NCBI GenBank assembly: GCA_030549335.1
Contig: CM060195.1
Coordinates: forward strand, 32,616,874-32,680,873
Reading direction: 5' to 3'
Length of the DNA: 64,000 nt
Origin: Pontederia crassipes
Lineage: Eukaryota; Streptophyta; Magnoliopsida; Commelinales; Pontederiaceae
The notes under the pieces were generated by a model. It did not search any database. It saw nothing but the letters and a program-made list of their open reading frames with translations, and was not told the origin of the DNA. Below are positions 21,925 through 34,804 of this stretch, piece by piece; position 1 is the first letter of the stretch, and every line of letters starts with the position of its first letter. A program made the position numbers and the translations under genes.

Positions 21925-22656
21925 GTGTTCACGTTGGAACAAAATTTTTATGTCCTAATTAATTATATTTTAATTATACAAGATTCGATTAATCAGAATT
22001 ATATTTAAAGTACAAAAAAAATTAGAAATAAGTTTTTATGCACTGAACTTTAAATTAATATTTAAATATATTTCATTCATATATGAACAAACATGTTAAT
22101 ATAAAAGTTGTAGGTAATGTTGTTAGATTCTCTATAAATAAAAAATCACCCCATTCTAATAATGACTCAAAAAGCTACATGTAAAATAGTGAAGGGTGAT
22201 CGATCAGCCGACCTAATGAACTGTTGACTAATCAAATAAACTAGTCGATCGGTAAATGCCATTGTTTCCTTATTATAGTGAAGTGCATGGTTGGTTTGAT
22301 AAGCCATCTTTATGTAACAACCAATCAGTTACTAAATAACTAACTATTCAATTTGATATTTTTATTATAATAACCATCTTAATTTCCTAACCAAGAGAAA
22401 TAAATTACATGATAAGGAATTAGAGATATGTCATCATGTAATTATGCCAGATGCCTTCATGCAAACTATTTTATTTTGAATATAGCATATAGATAGATAG
22501 ATAATGTGGCATTACACATAAGAAGTGGAGGCAGTTCTTAATTAACTATGTAATTTTTTTATGCTACAAAAATATATTTATTTCAGAGCTACGCATTGTG
22601 ATAATTTATTAGCAAGAAAATTATTCTAATTAGAGGTTCCAATTAGAAATAATAAA

Positions 22657-22657
<1 letters not shown>

Positions 22658-22721
<64 letters not shown>
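22658..22721. repeat. (TTA)n microsatellite, left arm
   Basis: About 21 units. It is complementary to the (AAT)n run at 22794-22869, 72 bp away. Confidence 0.95.
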
Positions 22722-22723
<2 letters not shown>

Positions 22724-22792
22724 CCGTAACTAACTCGACTCCATAATTTTCATTACATTTTTTTTCTTATCACTCACCCTTTTGCTCATGAT

Positions 22793-22793
<1 letters not shown>

Positions 22794-22869
<76 letters not shown>
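22794..22869. repeat. (AAT)n microsatellite, right arm
   Basis: About 25 units. With the left arm it forms a potential 60-bp stem. Frames of poly-Ile/Tyr/Asn through it are artefacts. Confidence 0.95.
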
Positions 22870-22870
22870 T

Positions 22871-23045
22871 CCTTGACAAAAATGGCAGCAGCTTGGCCAT
22901 AGCGAGCACTTGGCCATGATGCCGGTGCCCTTGAGAGCGTTCAAGAAGGCAGGGTCCGGGCCGAAGAGGCAAACTCTGAGGAACATTTTGGCTTTCAAAC
23001 AGAATAGAAGCTGAAGCACCACGTCTGCAGGCGCCAATCGAATGA
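22871..23045 (-). pseudogene. N-terminal GH17 beta-1,3-glucanase-like fragment
   Basis: On the minus strand the segment reads RLAPADVVLQLL, then MFLRVCLFGPDPAFLNALKG and TGI. After a frame change it continues QVLAMAKLLPFLSRN. This order follows the start of mature GH17 glucanases (LPSPADVV.LLK......RVRLFDPDPAVLNALKGTGI.VVLG..NE.L). It has a frameshift and stops at the AAT microsatellite. It is noticeably more GC-rich than its surroundings and sits in the insert that splits LTR-like repeat copy 1. It lacks the catalytic region. Confidence 0.6.
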
Positions 23046-23790
23046 TATTTGAAGACATGCCGATCGAGTGGTGATATCAATATTGAGGTTGGACGAAATT
23101 AAAATAGTGAGCAGTCGACTGATAGTTCAACCGAACAAGTAATCGGTCAACTGATGGGTGAAAAAGGTTCACTAGTCAAGATTTCAACGATCAAATTTTC
23201 AACAACTATGAGGAGCCGATCGGTGAGTAGAATGGACAATCGATTGGGTACGCATAATACAGAGTAGCAATCATACTTCAACCAAAACGATGAAAAAGGA
23301 GTCCCAACAACTAAATAAAATTAAGAACGCCATAAAAGGGGTCTCAAAGGTTGCAGAATCATCAAGACTTTCAAAGAAAGTTGACGAAATACTTGGAAAA
23401 TAAATTTATGTCCTAACGTTATAAATCGTATAATCCTTCTATCTTATTTTCTTGTGTGAGCTTCTAGTTTGTAAAAAAATGGAGAAATGTGATAGTGCCT
23501 TTTGTATAGATGATTAAGCTCCCGAGTGATAGGAGATTGTGTCTTGCCTCTTAGCGAAAAAAATATGGGTGAAAGCTTTCGAATATGAGAGGTACCTCTT
23601 GAAGCGGAAAAAGGGTCGGAGTTGTAACAAATTTCTTTTTTGCCTCATTCAAAATGAAGGAAGGGTTTCACGTCTACCTATACTACCATTACATAGGATG
23701 TTACAAGGTATCACAATCGTTACTATGAATTTCACGTACAAACATCATGAGGTATTAGAATATTAACATATAATGGGCATTACACAGTTC

Positions 23791-24676
23791 TTTGACTCAG
23801 AAAATGAGCATTTCCATACGATCAATTAACTCTCAACTCATTATTATATGATCACGAGGCTTACAATAGCTATAAATATGAAAGTTGCGGTGTAATGGAT
23901 TGAAACTTTATCACCACGACTATTAAGTTGTGAAGTTGCAAAGATCACCCATAAATTAGTCCGATGAATGACCATGACAATTAAAGGCATGACTCGTGAC
24001 ATACACAAATGGAGCCATTATTGAATATTGATGATCCATGAAATTCTATGTCGAGTATTATTAGGATACTAGTTGAGCCATGAACGGCAAGTCATGAGGC
24101 GTGATAGAGGCCAAATTCAACTAGAAAATATATTTTCGAAGAATTTCCAGTGTGTAAGGACTCATACTCATATCACATGTCCATGAGATCAATTGAAAAA
24201 AAAAATATTATATCTCAGAATTTGGTGTTTGACAATGTCAAAATCTCATAAGTAAATGAAGTCCAATTTTTTTCTTATTTTACATAGATAATGTTTACGT
24301 TCCTTCTCTGATTACATGGAAATCTAAACCCCCTATAAATAGAGACTTTCTCTAACACGAAGAGAGGATGTTAGGGCATTCAATCTATGTTTTTAATACA
24401 ATAACGTGGAGGCAACTTGAAAAACAATCGAGAAGATTTCTATACGGTGATTTCAGACGAGAATCATGCAGTGATGCACGAAAAATTATGCATTAATTTA
24501 GGTCATTTGATTAACACTTTAGAATATTTTTATGTTTAGAAAAGAGGAGTTTTGATTTGTTTTCATATAATTTCATTTAGATTTGATTTCTACCTAAATA
24601 TGAAAATTATTCGTGGCAGGATATGAGAGAATGTCGAAATCAAGACAAGAAAAGACCTAAAACAGCTCAGAAGATT
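23791..24676. other. AT-rich repeat-derived sequence
   Basis: No open frame of note and no clean transposon ends. Probably older LTR-element sequence. Confidence 0.35.
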
Positions 24677-24880
24677 ATCACGGCCATGACAGTTCTGGTC
24701 ATGGCCGTGACAGAAAGATTCAGCACTCAAAAAATTGTCTAAGTTACTGTCACGGCCGTGACAGCTTCTGTCATGGCCGTGACAGACAAATTCCAGCAAA
24801 AAAATTTGGCTAAGTATTTTTTAGTCTTTTCAGCCTTCTGTCACGACCGTGCCAAAGCATTGTACGACCATGACGGCGGT
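24677..24880. repeat. Palindromic TCACGGCC(A/G)TGA array
   Basis: Four near-palindromic 12-mers (about 24678, 24699, 24749 and 24770) plus two degenerate ones (24841 and ~24866) are spaced 20-70 bp apart. Each is self-complementary around GGCC. The array is followed by a leader-like GAAAACCTATAAAAGTAG, so it may be the upstream part of an LTR. Confidence 0.75.
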
Positions 24881-27318
24881 CTGTTAAGCCGTTTTAAAGT
24901 CATTTTTATCCACTTTTTGGATATATTTTCGGTTTCTTTCCTTGAGAGACGAGAAAACCTATAAAAGTAGATAGAAGAGGACTTGGAAAAGCATCCCTGG
25001 AGTATAGTTTTAAAGCCTACAAAGAGGAGAAGATCGAGAACAATAGCGAAGCTCTGTCGGAAACTCGAGAGAGGACGTGCTTAGCCTATGCCAGAGTTCT
25101 TCGTTTTCTTTTCCCAATCTTTTACATTAGATTTGATGTTGTTATTCTCATATTTATTCTTTCATTAGGTCCATCCTAGTTGAACCTTATTTATGTATTG
25201 AATTCTTCTTGATATTAATTTAGTTTGAGTCATTAATAGCATTGCAATTTCATGTTTAATTCTTTCCTTTGATTCAATGGTTTATGATTTGATTGCTATC
25301 TGAGAAGAAGTGATTATTTTCATAATAGTTTCTAGGATTGATCTTATTTATTGCATGCCACAATTAGGGAAATCGAAAGAGACCTAATTTGTGTAGTTAT
25401 TAAGGTGACTTGAGAAAGCCCTTTATCCGATTGAATGCATATTATGATTTAATTAAGTAAATTAAAAACTAAAAGGATTGATTTATTCTAATTATTCATA
25501 AGATAGTAGTTAAAGCATGAAACATTGGTTAACTAAATTTGGGAATTCACTTTGTTATTGATTCAACTAATTCTAAGTTGAGAAAATTTATTACATTCTA
25601 GTGGTGATATTTAGATGCCTTAACCATCAAATCATTATTTCTCTAAATGATAATTTCTTTTATTTTTATTATTTTCTTTTTATTCACCTCTGAAAATCAT
25701 ATATTTTCTTAATTTCTTAATTAACGAGGTTAAAATAAAATCTAAGTTATTAACCGTCCTCGTGGGAATGATAACTCTACTCATTCACTTTATTACTTGA
25801 GCGACCAGTGCACTTGCTAACGTTTGCTATCAATTCTACACGCATCATGCAGCGATCATTCGTTCGGTCTAAAGAGTAGTTCCATTTTTATGTTGGGATG
25901 CCAATTCATGCTTTAAATTCTATCTTTTTAATATCTGTAATATGAACTATTTAGGGTCAATTTTTATCTTTTATGTTTTAGTTTTATTTCTACAAGAGTT
26001 CTTTTGTTAAGAAAAACTTGTGCATCTTTCTCAAGTGTTAGATTATAATTTTTTAGCTTTTAAGAACATGATTCCTCTATTTAATGATTTTATTAGTTTT
26101 AATTAAATTATTAGTTGATTATTTACTGGGTAGTGTGATCAATTTAGTAAATACATGATTTTTTGTAAGCAATTCAAGTTGTTATCTAATAAAGCTCGGT
26201 GGAGTATTAAATTGTGTGGTATGCCGAATTGATTCAATTGGATTGTATAGTAGTGTAGAAAATCATAGCTCATAGCATTATATTTGAGTAGGATTGTGAG
26301 TAGAATCATGTGAAATATTCTCACCTTATTAAATTTAAGAATATTAGTTTAGCCGATAAGGGAGATCATACATTAAATGTTCCTAATCTATCTAATAGTT
26401 GAACCTAAATATATTTTTTTAAATCAATAACTATAGTAGTTAAAAACATTGTCCTTAATCATCTTATATCATCATAAGAACCTGAAATATCGATAATTTA
26501 ATTTAGTTTAATATTTTTTTTCTATTTTTTAATTTTTAATAATTTCATTTATGATGACCTTGTTGTCTCCTATTAGTATCTGATATTAGTTTAGTTAAAT
26601 TAGTTAATTTCTCGTGCGACGAGCAATTGTATTCGTTATATTATATTATTTGGGTGACTAGTGCACTTGCTAACATATATCGTTACTAATTTCTGCATCA
26701 ATAATTTAATTTAAATTTGACATATTATTGTTGTTTCAAAATTTCTATACAATATTTTGATTTTCTTATATGATTTGAAAATTTTTATTTCATATGATGC
26801 TCTTGTGAATCATTCAAGGACTTAGGGGAGTTATTTTTATCTATCACATATACTACACTAGAAATATTTTCTAATATGATCAAAATAATGAAAACTTTCA
26901 TTTTTCATCTCTCCTATGATATTTCATGTATTGTATTTTATATGACAATAGGGGAAGAATCAAAGTAGAGAAGTATGAAAATGATATATGATTAAGGAGG
27001 AATAAACATTTGTCTCTTTCTTATGTCAAATGTGTAAACCACTTTTTGAGACAAAAAGGAGAGAAATTTAATAAAAAATTTACAGGAAAAAATTATAAGA
27101 GAAATATAATCCCCAAATTATATGACCCCTACTTAATTATGTAGACCTCATAAATATAACTTTAGATGAAAAGTAATTTATAATTAATGCATGTGCATAT
27201 TTATCATTGAAAGAAAAGTTTAATTTTAGAAGAGTAAAAGTTTGACTTTAATATTTTTTCCTCTAAACTTATATACTTTTAATATTTCTCGATTTGTTTT
27301 CATAAAAAAGGAAAAAAA
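24881..27318. other. Probable LTR-retroelement remnants
   Basis: Contains a TATA-like CTATAAAAG (24960-24968) and two separated copies of the motif GTGCACTTGCTAAC (25805-25822 and ~26661-26677), each in a similar sentence-like context (GACCAGTGCACTTGC / GACTAGTGCACTTGC). No polyprotein was found. AT-rich otherwise. Confidence 0.4.
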
Positions 27319-28530
27319 TGTTGGAACAAACTTTTTATGCTCTAATTAATTATATTTTGATGATGCAAACTTTGATTAATTAGAGTTATATTTAAAGTAC
27401 TAAAAAAGTTTAAGTAGGAATGAGTTATTTTATGCATTAAATTTAAAATTAATATTTGAATATGTTTCATTCATATTTGGACATAACATGTGAATATAAA
27501 AGTCGTATATTATCTTATTAGGTTTCTTAAAAATAAAAAAACCACCTCATTTCGATTTTGAGTATGAAATGTTATATGCAAAATAGTATAAGGTGATCGA
27601 TTAGTTAGTTTGTTGAACTGGTCGAGTAAGGTCGACTGATCTGCATGGAAAATGCATAGATCGAACAATATTTGAAGACTGGTTGACCGGTTGGAGCTAG
27701 GGTCAGCAGGTGACATCAATATTATTGTCGGACAAATTAAAATAATGAGTGATCGACTGGTAATTCAATCGATCAGGTGACCGATCGACCAATAGGTGGA
27801 AAAAGCTCTACTGCTTGAGCTTCAACAATAATATTTTCAATGAGGAATGAGCAAAATGCATAGTAATAGTCATATTTTGGCCAAAACAATGAAAATGAGC
27901 CCCAACAACTTCATATGGGTAAGAAGGCTACAAAAGGTGTCTTAATGATTGTAGAATCATCAAAATTTCTGAAGAAACTTGCATAAACACATGTGAAGTT
28001 CCTTTATGTCCTAAATATGCAAATGTTGTAATCCTTCACTCTTAGTTTTTTGGGTGATATTGTATTTTATAAAAGAGAGATTGAAGAAGTGTCTTTGTAT
28101 AGGTAATTATGGTCTTGAGTAATAAGAGAATGTGTCTTACTTCTTGAACGAAGAAATGATGAGTGAAAACTTTTGAGTATGAGAGATTTTTCTTACCTCT
28201 CAAAGCGAAGAAAATATCAAAAATATAATGAATTTCTTCCTTGACCCATTTGAAACGAATGTAAAGATTAATAAAATCTTCGATAGTCTCGATGTTGAAA
28301 AGTCAGAATGGGGACGTAGGTCACAGTGTAGTCGAACTTCATTAACAAACTACCGTGCATCTTGCATTTGTCTTTATCTCTATTCCTCCTACTCTATTAT
28401 GTATGTGATTTGATTATTTTAATATTATTTAAAGATTTAACAAATAGATTTTAAGCTTCTACAATATTTTTTGTAAAATTAATATTTTTTATTTAACATA
28501 AATTCACCCCCTCTTGTTGTGTTGTGATCG
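27319..28530 (+). mobile_element. LTR-like dispersed repeat, copy 2
   Basis: Starts TGTTGGAACAAACTTTTTATG and runs to about TTCACCCCCTCTTGTTGTG (28501-28520), an ending sentence common in plant Copia (SIRE-like) LTRs. It is uninterrupted, unlike copy 1. No matching partner LTR in the same orientation with an internal region was identified, so it may be a solo LTR. Confidence 0.5.
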
Positions 28531-30000
28531 AGTAGTTCGAATATAAGTAAAAGAATAAAACTTCGTCAAATTGATAATTTTAAGAAATCTAACTCAAGAA
28601 TACTAGCTCTCATATATTCTAGAACATAATCATTAACCAACTCTCCAAATTACCCTATGTGTGCTTGTTTTTGTGTTGCAACCAACATTTACCTTTTCAC
28701 ATATTTGTTCAAGTATACAACTTATGATAGTATATACAATTCATATTAACCATTGAAGAAGACAAAAAAGAGTCATTTAAATTTTGTTTAGACAAATTGA
28801 TTAGGATTTTTTTAGTTGAGAAGAGGTTTTGTGGTCGAATTGAAAATCACTTATATTAGTTTAAGTTATATTATTACACAAAATATAATGTGTTGCCATA
28901 ATTATAAAATATTAAAAACTACCCAAAATGGACATATAAATGATTTGAGTAACATTTATTAATATTTTTTTATTAACCTTGGGCCTTGCCCCATTGAAAC
29001 ATAAAGAACTAAATGACTTCCATGACTTTGCAAAAATGATTATCCTCAAGCACAAGATTCAAAGATGGAAGTCACATGTTTATGATCCTTTGGAAATAAT
29101 ATATGGGTTCAAATAAACATTCGTTAAGCTTTCGATATCTTGGATACATATATGCCATTTGTAATAGAAAAAAATACAAGTTATTGAATGCCTTTTCTGA
29201 TTTTCGGCATTTTAATAAATTAACTTTATTCAAATTTTTTTAGACAACTTTAAGTGATTTTAAAGTTGTCTAAAAAAAAATTTGAACTTTATAAAATGTA
29301 CTAATTGCACAAATTTTGATTAAATCATTTATAACAATGCAATGCACGAAAAAATAGAACTGAAACATTTTGTAATAGTAAATAACATTTTAAATAAAAT
29401 AATTAAGCTTTATTATTATTTGCAGCCAAGTTGAATAGATTTTTGTGTTTTCTTCTACATTTATTATGAAAGTGATTCTTAGAACTTTTAGTGTCGGAAG
29501 GCCATAAAAAATCATTTTCTCTATAGTTTTTTAGCACTTCATTTTTCTTTCGATTCCAAATTAAAGTGAAAAGAACAAGAAAATTAGTTTAACACATATT
29601 TTCATCTTTAGAAATATAAATTAAACATATAAAAATTAAAATATGTAAATAAAATTTTATTTAGTATTTATTTTTTAATTATTTCAACCAAATAAAGATA
29701 ATTATTCACGTTCATTTTTTTCTATTTCTTTTCCATTGTTTCTCTTACAGTTCTTTTATCTTTCCAGCTTGTTAAATATTACAAAAAAAGGTAGTTTGTT
29801 GCACCTCTAACATGCCCTCCATCTCATCTTAGCCTCGAGTTCTAATACGAGCAAGTATGTTGTTGGAATACAACATGCAAACATATCATGGTGAGTACGA
29901 TGACAACCCAAAACTTGGCCGCAAAGGTGCAGAGAGGTCTCGAAGGATGGTCTTCGATTGCGCTTGCAGTTCGGCACTATGTGATTAGAGGACTTGGTCG
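28531..30000. other. AT-rich, no gene seen
   Basis: No recognisable coding frame. Positions 29247-29286 contain a short inverted repeat (TTTTAGACAACTTTAA... / ...TTAAAGTTGTCTAAAA). Confidence 0.4.
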
Positions 30001-30235
30001 TGTTGATAGACTAAGTCATTTTGTATATAAGTTGAAATGCACTCTATATGTGGTGTTATAAGTTTATGTTACAAATAAATGATTATTTCAATCTTTATTG
30101 TAGCTCTCTTTACTTTGAGAGCGTGTTATCTTTTGTATCATATACAAACTCCCTAAGATAAAAACAAAGGTAGTAGCTCATCACAATTTTGATGAGTCTT
30201 CTTGGCCCCAATAGTTTATTTATTCACTTTTGACA
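30001..30235 (+). repeat. 5' LTR of Copia-2
   Basis: 235 bp, TG...CA ends. Pairs with 34521-34686. Confidence 0.75.
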
Positions 30236-30389
30236 TGGTGTCAGAGGTTAAAATGATCCAAGATTTAGTGGTGTCTCATTCTTGCGATCCTTCATCAATT
30301 GATCTTCAGATAAGGTTTTCTTATATGCATCTGTTTCTTCTTCTTCATCATCTGATTGTTTCTAGTCTGGTCTTCGTTCAACACATGAA

Positions 30390-33300
30390 TTGATGGCAAG
30401 TTCATCGAATTTTGGTGCTTCTTTTATGGTTCTTGCAATCGATCATGCACATCCTTTGTATTTGAATTCCTCATATTTGTCTGGACCTATTTGGATTCCC
30501 ATTTGTCTAGCTGGATTTGAGAATTATGCCTTATGGAATCATACTTTTTCAAATGCACTTTTAGCCAAACACAAGCTAGGTTTCATAGGTGGTTCTTGTC
30601 ACCTTCAGCAATTTGATCAAACATTACAGTTTTAGTGGACACGTTGCAACACTCTTGTTTTTTCCTGAATTATTTACGTCTGTTGCTCATGGTCTTCTCG
30701 GCAACATTGTGTATATGTCTCAGTTGTGTGGAAAGACATGAAAGAAAGGTTCGATTATGTAAGTTCATCAAGGGTTTATCATATTATGATCTCTATTCTA
30801 TCTCAAAGGTTTTTTCAGCATTACCAAGTATCATTCTAAGGAAGATCATTACAATATCATTCCTTCACTAGGAATTGCAAGTCGAGAAAATGTTTTATAC
30901 TTTCAGCAATTGAAATATTTCCTTCTTGATGGGCTTGAATGAATCATATTTAGCACTTCATTCACAGATAATCTTGATGAGGTCATTTCCTTCTAGAAAT
31001 CAGGCATATGTGAATTGTTTTAGAAGAAGAACAATATCGTGAAAATACTTATATGATATGAATCACAAACTTGCTAATTCAGCTAGTATTGTTCAAGATG
31101 TTAATGCAGCTATCTAGAATCCACCGAAAGGAAAATGACATAAAAATTTGGTTTGTGATCATTGTCACAAGGTTAGACATATTGAGAAGACTCAATGCTA
31201 CGAAATTATTAGATTTCCCCAAGATTTAAGTTCAACATGAACATAAATCAAGAGAATGTCAATAGTGTACAAATCGATGAGATTAGTAATTCAGTTGTTT
31301 CCACACAAGAATCATCTCCTATCATTCAAAATAGCTCATCAAGTTCCAATCATCTCCCTACATTCACTCCAGAACAATATCAACAGAAAATACTGAACAT
31401 ACTCAACAAGGACAATAGCCATAATGATGTGTCTGCTTATATGGCAGGTAATAAGTTTTCTAACTTTGCTAATATAAAAGCAGATTGGATAGTAGACACA
31501 GGGGCATCACATGATTTCAGACATTTATTGTTTAAGTGAAGTTCGGGAGTTGCAACAAATCAAGTAGGTTAAACTTCCAAATGAGAATGTTTTTCATATC
31601 ACACATATTAGAAATTATCTTGTGAATTCTAAGCAAAGTATAACAGGAGTTTTATATTTGCTAGATTTCATATATAATTTGTTATCAACCTTCAAAATCA
31701 CAAGAGAACTTTCATGCACAATTACCTTTTATCCTAATTTTTATACCTTTCACTGAGTTGATAATAGCAGTTGGTAAATGACATAATGGACTTTATTTGC
31801 TCATTTGCTCCACACTGGATTCAGGGCAATCAAATAAGACACCTTGTTCCAATACAGTTCAGAAAGAGTTGGCATTATCATTTAGGACATATGCCTTTCT
31901 CAAGACTTCAATTCTTTAAAGAATTTGTTACAAATGATATCCGCAAAAAACCTCCTTGTAGCCTTTGTCATGCAACACGGGGGACCAGCATCTCCTCTAC
32001 CAATTCTAGCTTTAAATTGGTACATATGGATGTATAGGGCCCTTATCAACATTCTACATACGATGGATTTCATTTTTTCTTGACTATTGTGGATGATTTT
32101 ACTCGAATGACATGAGTATTTCTTTTGAAATTTAAAAATGATGCTGGGTTATATTTGAAACATTTTGTGAATATGATTGAAACTCAGTTTGATAAAAAAT
32201 GTTAAAATTATTAGAACTGATAATGACTCAAAGTTTATTAATGCAAGTTGTCCGTCTTTTTTATCTGACAAAGGTTCGTTATTCATCAAACCTCTTGTGT
32301 TTACACCCACAACAAAATTAGGTTGTGGAACATAAACATTGTCACCTTCTTGAAATTGCTCATTTTATCATATTTCAAGGATCATTGCCTATTGATTTTT
32401 GGAGGGATTGTGAGCTTGGAGTTTATCACATTATCAATAGGATGCCATTATCAGTGTTGCATAATAAAACTCCATTTGAGTTGCTCTTTAATATTTCTCT
32501 TGATGTATAATATCTTCATGTTATTGGATGTCTCTACTATGAGATTATTGATAAGTTTCTATCTCGGGATTGTCTTAGGTCATGAGTTTATCTATACGAC
32601 AAGTCACTGTTAATGTTTGGTTTTATGAAACCATCTTTCCTTTCTCATCTTTTCGGAAGTCATATCTTTCTTATGATCATTTGCAATCTCTTGCTTCTAA
32701 CATATATGAAGATTTTTCAACTGGTGCTTTTCCTGTAGACATATATTATGTTCCTATTGCTATATTAGAATATTCATCTGGTGTTGATTCAATTTATTTT
32801 GATGTGCAATAATCTCAATTGTGTATATACTAGGGTTAAAAGATCAGTTAAACTTAATTGCATGATTGTGTTGTCAATTCTTTAGCATCAATGACTTCCT
32901 CTACAACTCCTTATCCCATTTCTTCTTACATTTCATATTCACACTTGCCAACTAGTTATCATGCCTTCATGGTCTCACTTAATGCAGTCATGGCTCCTTC
33001 CACCTATTTGGAAGTAGCTAAAGATCCTAATTGGGTCGCAACAATGCAAGAAGAAATGGAGGCTTTAGAGTCTAATCAAACTTGGGATGTTGATTTACCG
33101 GCCGGTAAAAATGCAATTGGATGCAAATGGGTTGATAAGGTCAAATTCAATTCTTTAGGTGATATTGAGCATTATAAAGCTAGATTAGTGACTAAAGGAT
33201 TTACACAATTGGAGGGCATTGATTATAAGGACACATTCTCCCTGGTTGTCAAGATGTCCTTTGTTCGATGCTTATTAGCTATTGCAGCACAACGAGCCTA

Positions 33301-34440
33301 GTCATTATTTTATTTGGATGTTAATAACCCTTTCCTCAATGGTGACCTTTTCGAGGAAGTGTACATGCAGCTGCCTCCAGGTTTTTATCGTCCGAGTTAG
33401 TGTAGATCTAATAAAGGATGTCGGCTACAAAAGAATCTCTCTATGGTTTAAAGCAAGCTTCCTTGCAATGGAACCTTAAGCTTAAACTTACTCAGATGCT
33501 GGTGAACAAATAAACTTGATTACTCTATGTTCACTAAGTATTTAGGACAAGACATGGTAGCTTTTCTACTTTATGTCAACAACATTATCCTTACACACAG
33601 TGCAAGGGAACTCATCGAGGAAGCCAAGGCAGTCTTATTTTCAAATTTTAAGATCAAAGATCTTGGGGAGCCAAGTATTTTCCTAGATTAGAAATTTTGA
33701 GGTCAAATGAAGGGATAATTCTCAATCGATGTAAATATACATTGGGTCTTATTGCTGACATAGGGATTTATGGAGCAAAAGTAGTTGACGTTTCTTTGGA
33801 CTAGAGTGTGAAGTTAATATCCGTTGAATATGACACTTGTTTTCCACAAGCAGATTTAGATCTCTTGATATCTAATGCTGCTTCATATCAGTTACTGTTA
33901 GGTAGATTGATCTATCTCACAATCACTAGACCTGAAATTTCATTCTCTATACAACATCTTAGCCAACTCATGCAACAACCCAAAAAGTTGCATAAAGGAC
34001 TTGAGTGCTGGAATCTATTTTCCTGTGGGTGACAGCAATTGTTTTATAAGGTTTTTGTGATGATGATTGGATTACTTGCAATCTTACGAGGTGACCAATC
34101 ATTGGATTTTGCGTCAAGTTTGGTGATGCTCTTGTTACTTGGAAAGCTAAGAGCAATAGACGGTTTCACGTTCTTCTGCAGAATCCAAATATCACAACAT
34201 GTCAAGTTTAATAGCTGACATTGTTCGGTTGGAAAGGTTGTTCACTGAATTAGATGTTCAAGTAGCTAAGCCGATTGTCATTGCACGTGACAACAAGCCT
34301 GCTCTTCATATTGCTAACAATATTATCTTTCATGAAAGGACGAAAAACATAGAGGCAAACTACCATTTCATTCGGTAAATGTTGTATCAAATAATATCAT
34401 ATTTCTTCTTCACAACAGTTGGCTAACATTTTTATAAAGG
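30390..34440 (+). pseudogene. Copia-2 gag-pol remnants
   Basis: Degenerate polyprotein. Recognisable blocks are gag (30390-30630), CCHC knuckle (~31150-31195), protease (~31480-31505), integrase (31870-32450), RT (32990-33620, with the active-site YVDD changed to YVNN near 33575) and RNase H (34040-34380). Stops and frame changes fall between almost every pair of blocks. Not functional. Confidence 0.85.
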
Positions 34441-34520
34441 TACTGAGTATCAAGCAGCACAACTTTCTTTTATCCAAACTCGACATGTTGAGCTCGAATC
34501 CTACCAAGTTTGCAGGGGAG

Positions 34521-34686
34521 TGTTGATGGATTAAATCATTTTGTATATAAGTTGTACATAACATGTACAACACTGATGTCTTTTGTTGCATGTACCAACT
34601 CCCCAATATAAAATACAAAGCCAGTAGCTCAGCGTACTATTGCTAAGTCTTCTTGGTCCCAATACTCTATTTCTTCAATTTCGATA
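34521..34686 (+). repeat. 3' LTR of Copia-2 (internally deleted)
   Basis: Begins right after the purine-rich GCAGGGGAG. The end TTTCGATA corresponds to TTTTGACA of the 5' LTR. Confidence 0.7.
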
Positions 34687-34804
34687 GATCGACGGGGAGG
34701 ACTGAGAAAGGATCCAATGGAAACTCGTGAAAGCATCATTGCAAGTAGATTTTTTTCTTGTATTTTTTTTATTTTCTTCATGTTTGTTCATAAAGATATC
34801 TCGC

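Larger units (their letters stand above)
21925..23790. mobile_element. LTR-like dispersed repeat, copy 1 (interrupted)
   Basis: Three stretches (about 21930-22260, 23045-23360 and 23455-23700) match the repeat at 27319-28260 in order. They start at TTGGAACAAAATTTTTATG and include GATCGATCAGCC-type motifs and a CTTAGCGAAAAAAATATGGG block. A ~780-bp segment (~22262-23044) with microsatellites and a GH17-like fragment interrupts it. The TGTTGGAAC start seen in copy 2 fits Copia-type LTRs. No coding part is attached. Confidence 0.55.
30001..34686 (+). mobile_element. Copia-2 LTR retrotransposon (decayed)
   Basis: The 5' LTR (30001-30235) starts TGTTGATAGACTAAGTC and ends TTTTGACA, followed by the primer site TGGTGTCAGAGG. 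The 3' LTR (34521-34686) starts TGTTGATGGATTAAATC and is ~70 bp shorter owing to a central deletion. Flanking 5-mers GGTCG (29996-30000) and GATCG (34687-34691) agree at 4 of 5 bases. The coding part (30390-34440) retains pieces of gag, a CDHCHK...C knuckle, protease (WIVDTGAS), integrase (HLGHMPFSRL), reverse transcriptase ([19 protein letters not shown]) and RNase H, but with many stops and frame changes. The YVDD box has become YVNN. It is related to Copia-1 (shared gag and RT motifs) but much older. Confidence 0.85.

Noticed and set aside
22786..22870. Poly-Ile and poly-Tyr tails in frames over the AAT run
   Set aside because: Translation of a microsatellite. Only the non-repetitive part (GH17-like) was kept.
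24677..24880. CRISPR-like repeat array
   Set aside because: Units are short palindromes with irregular spacing in a plant genome; no uniform spacers or cas genes.
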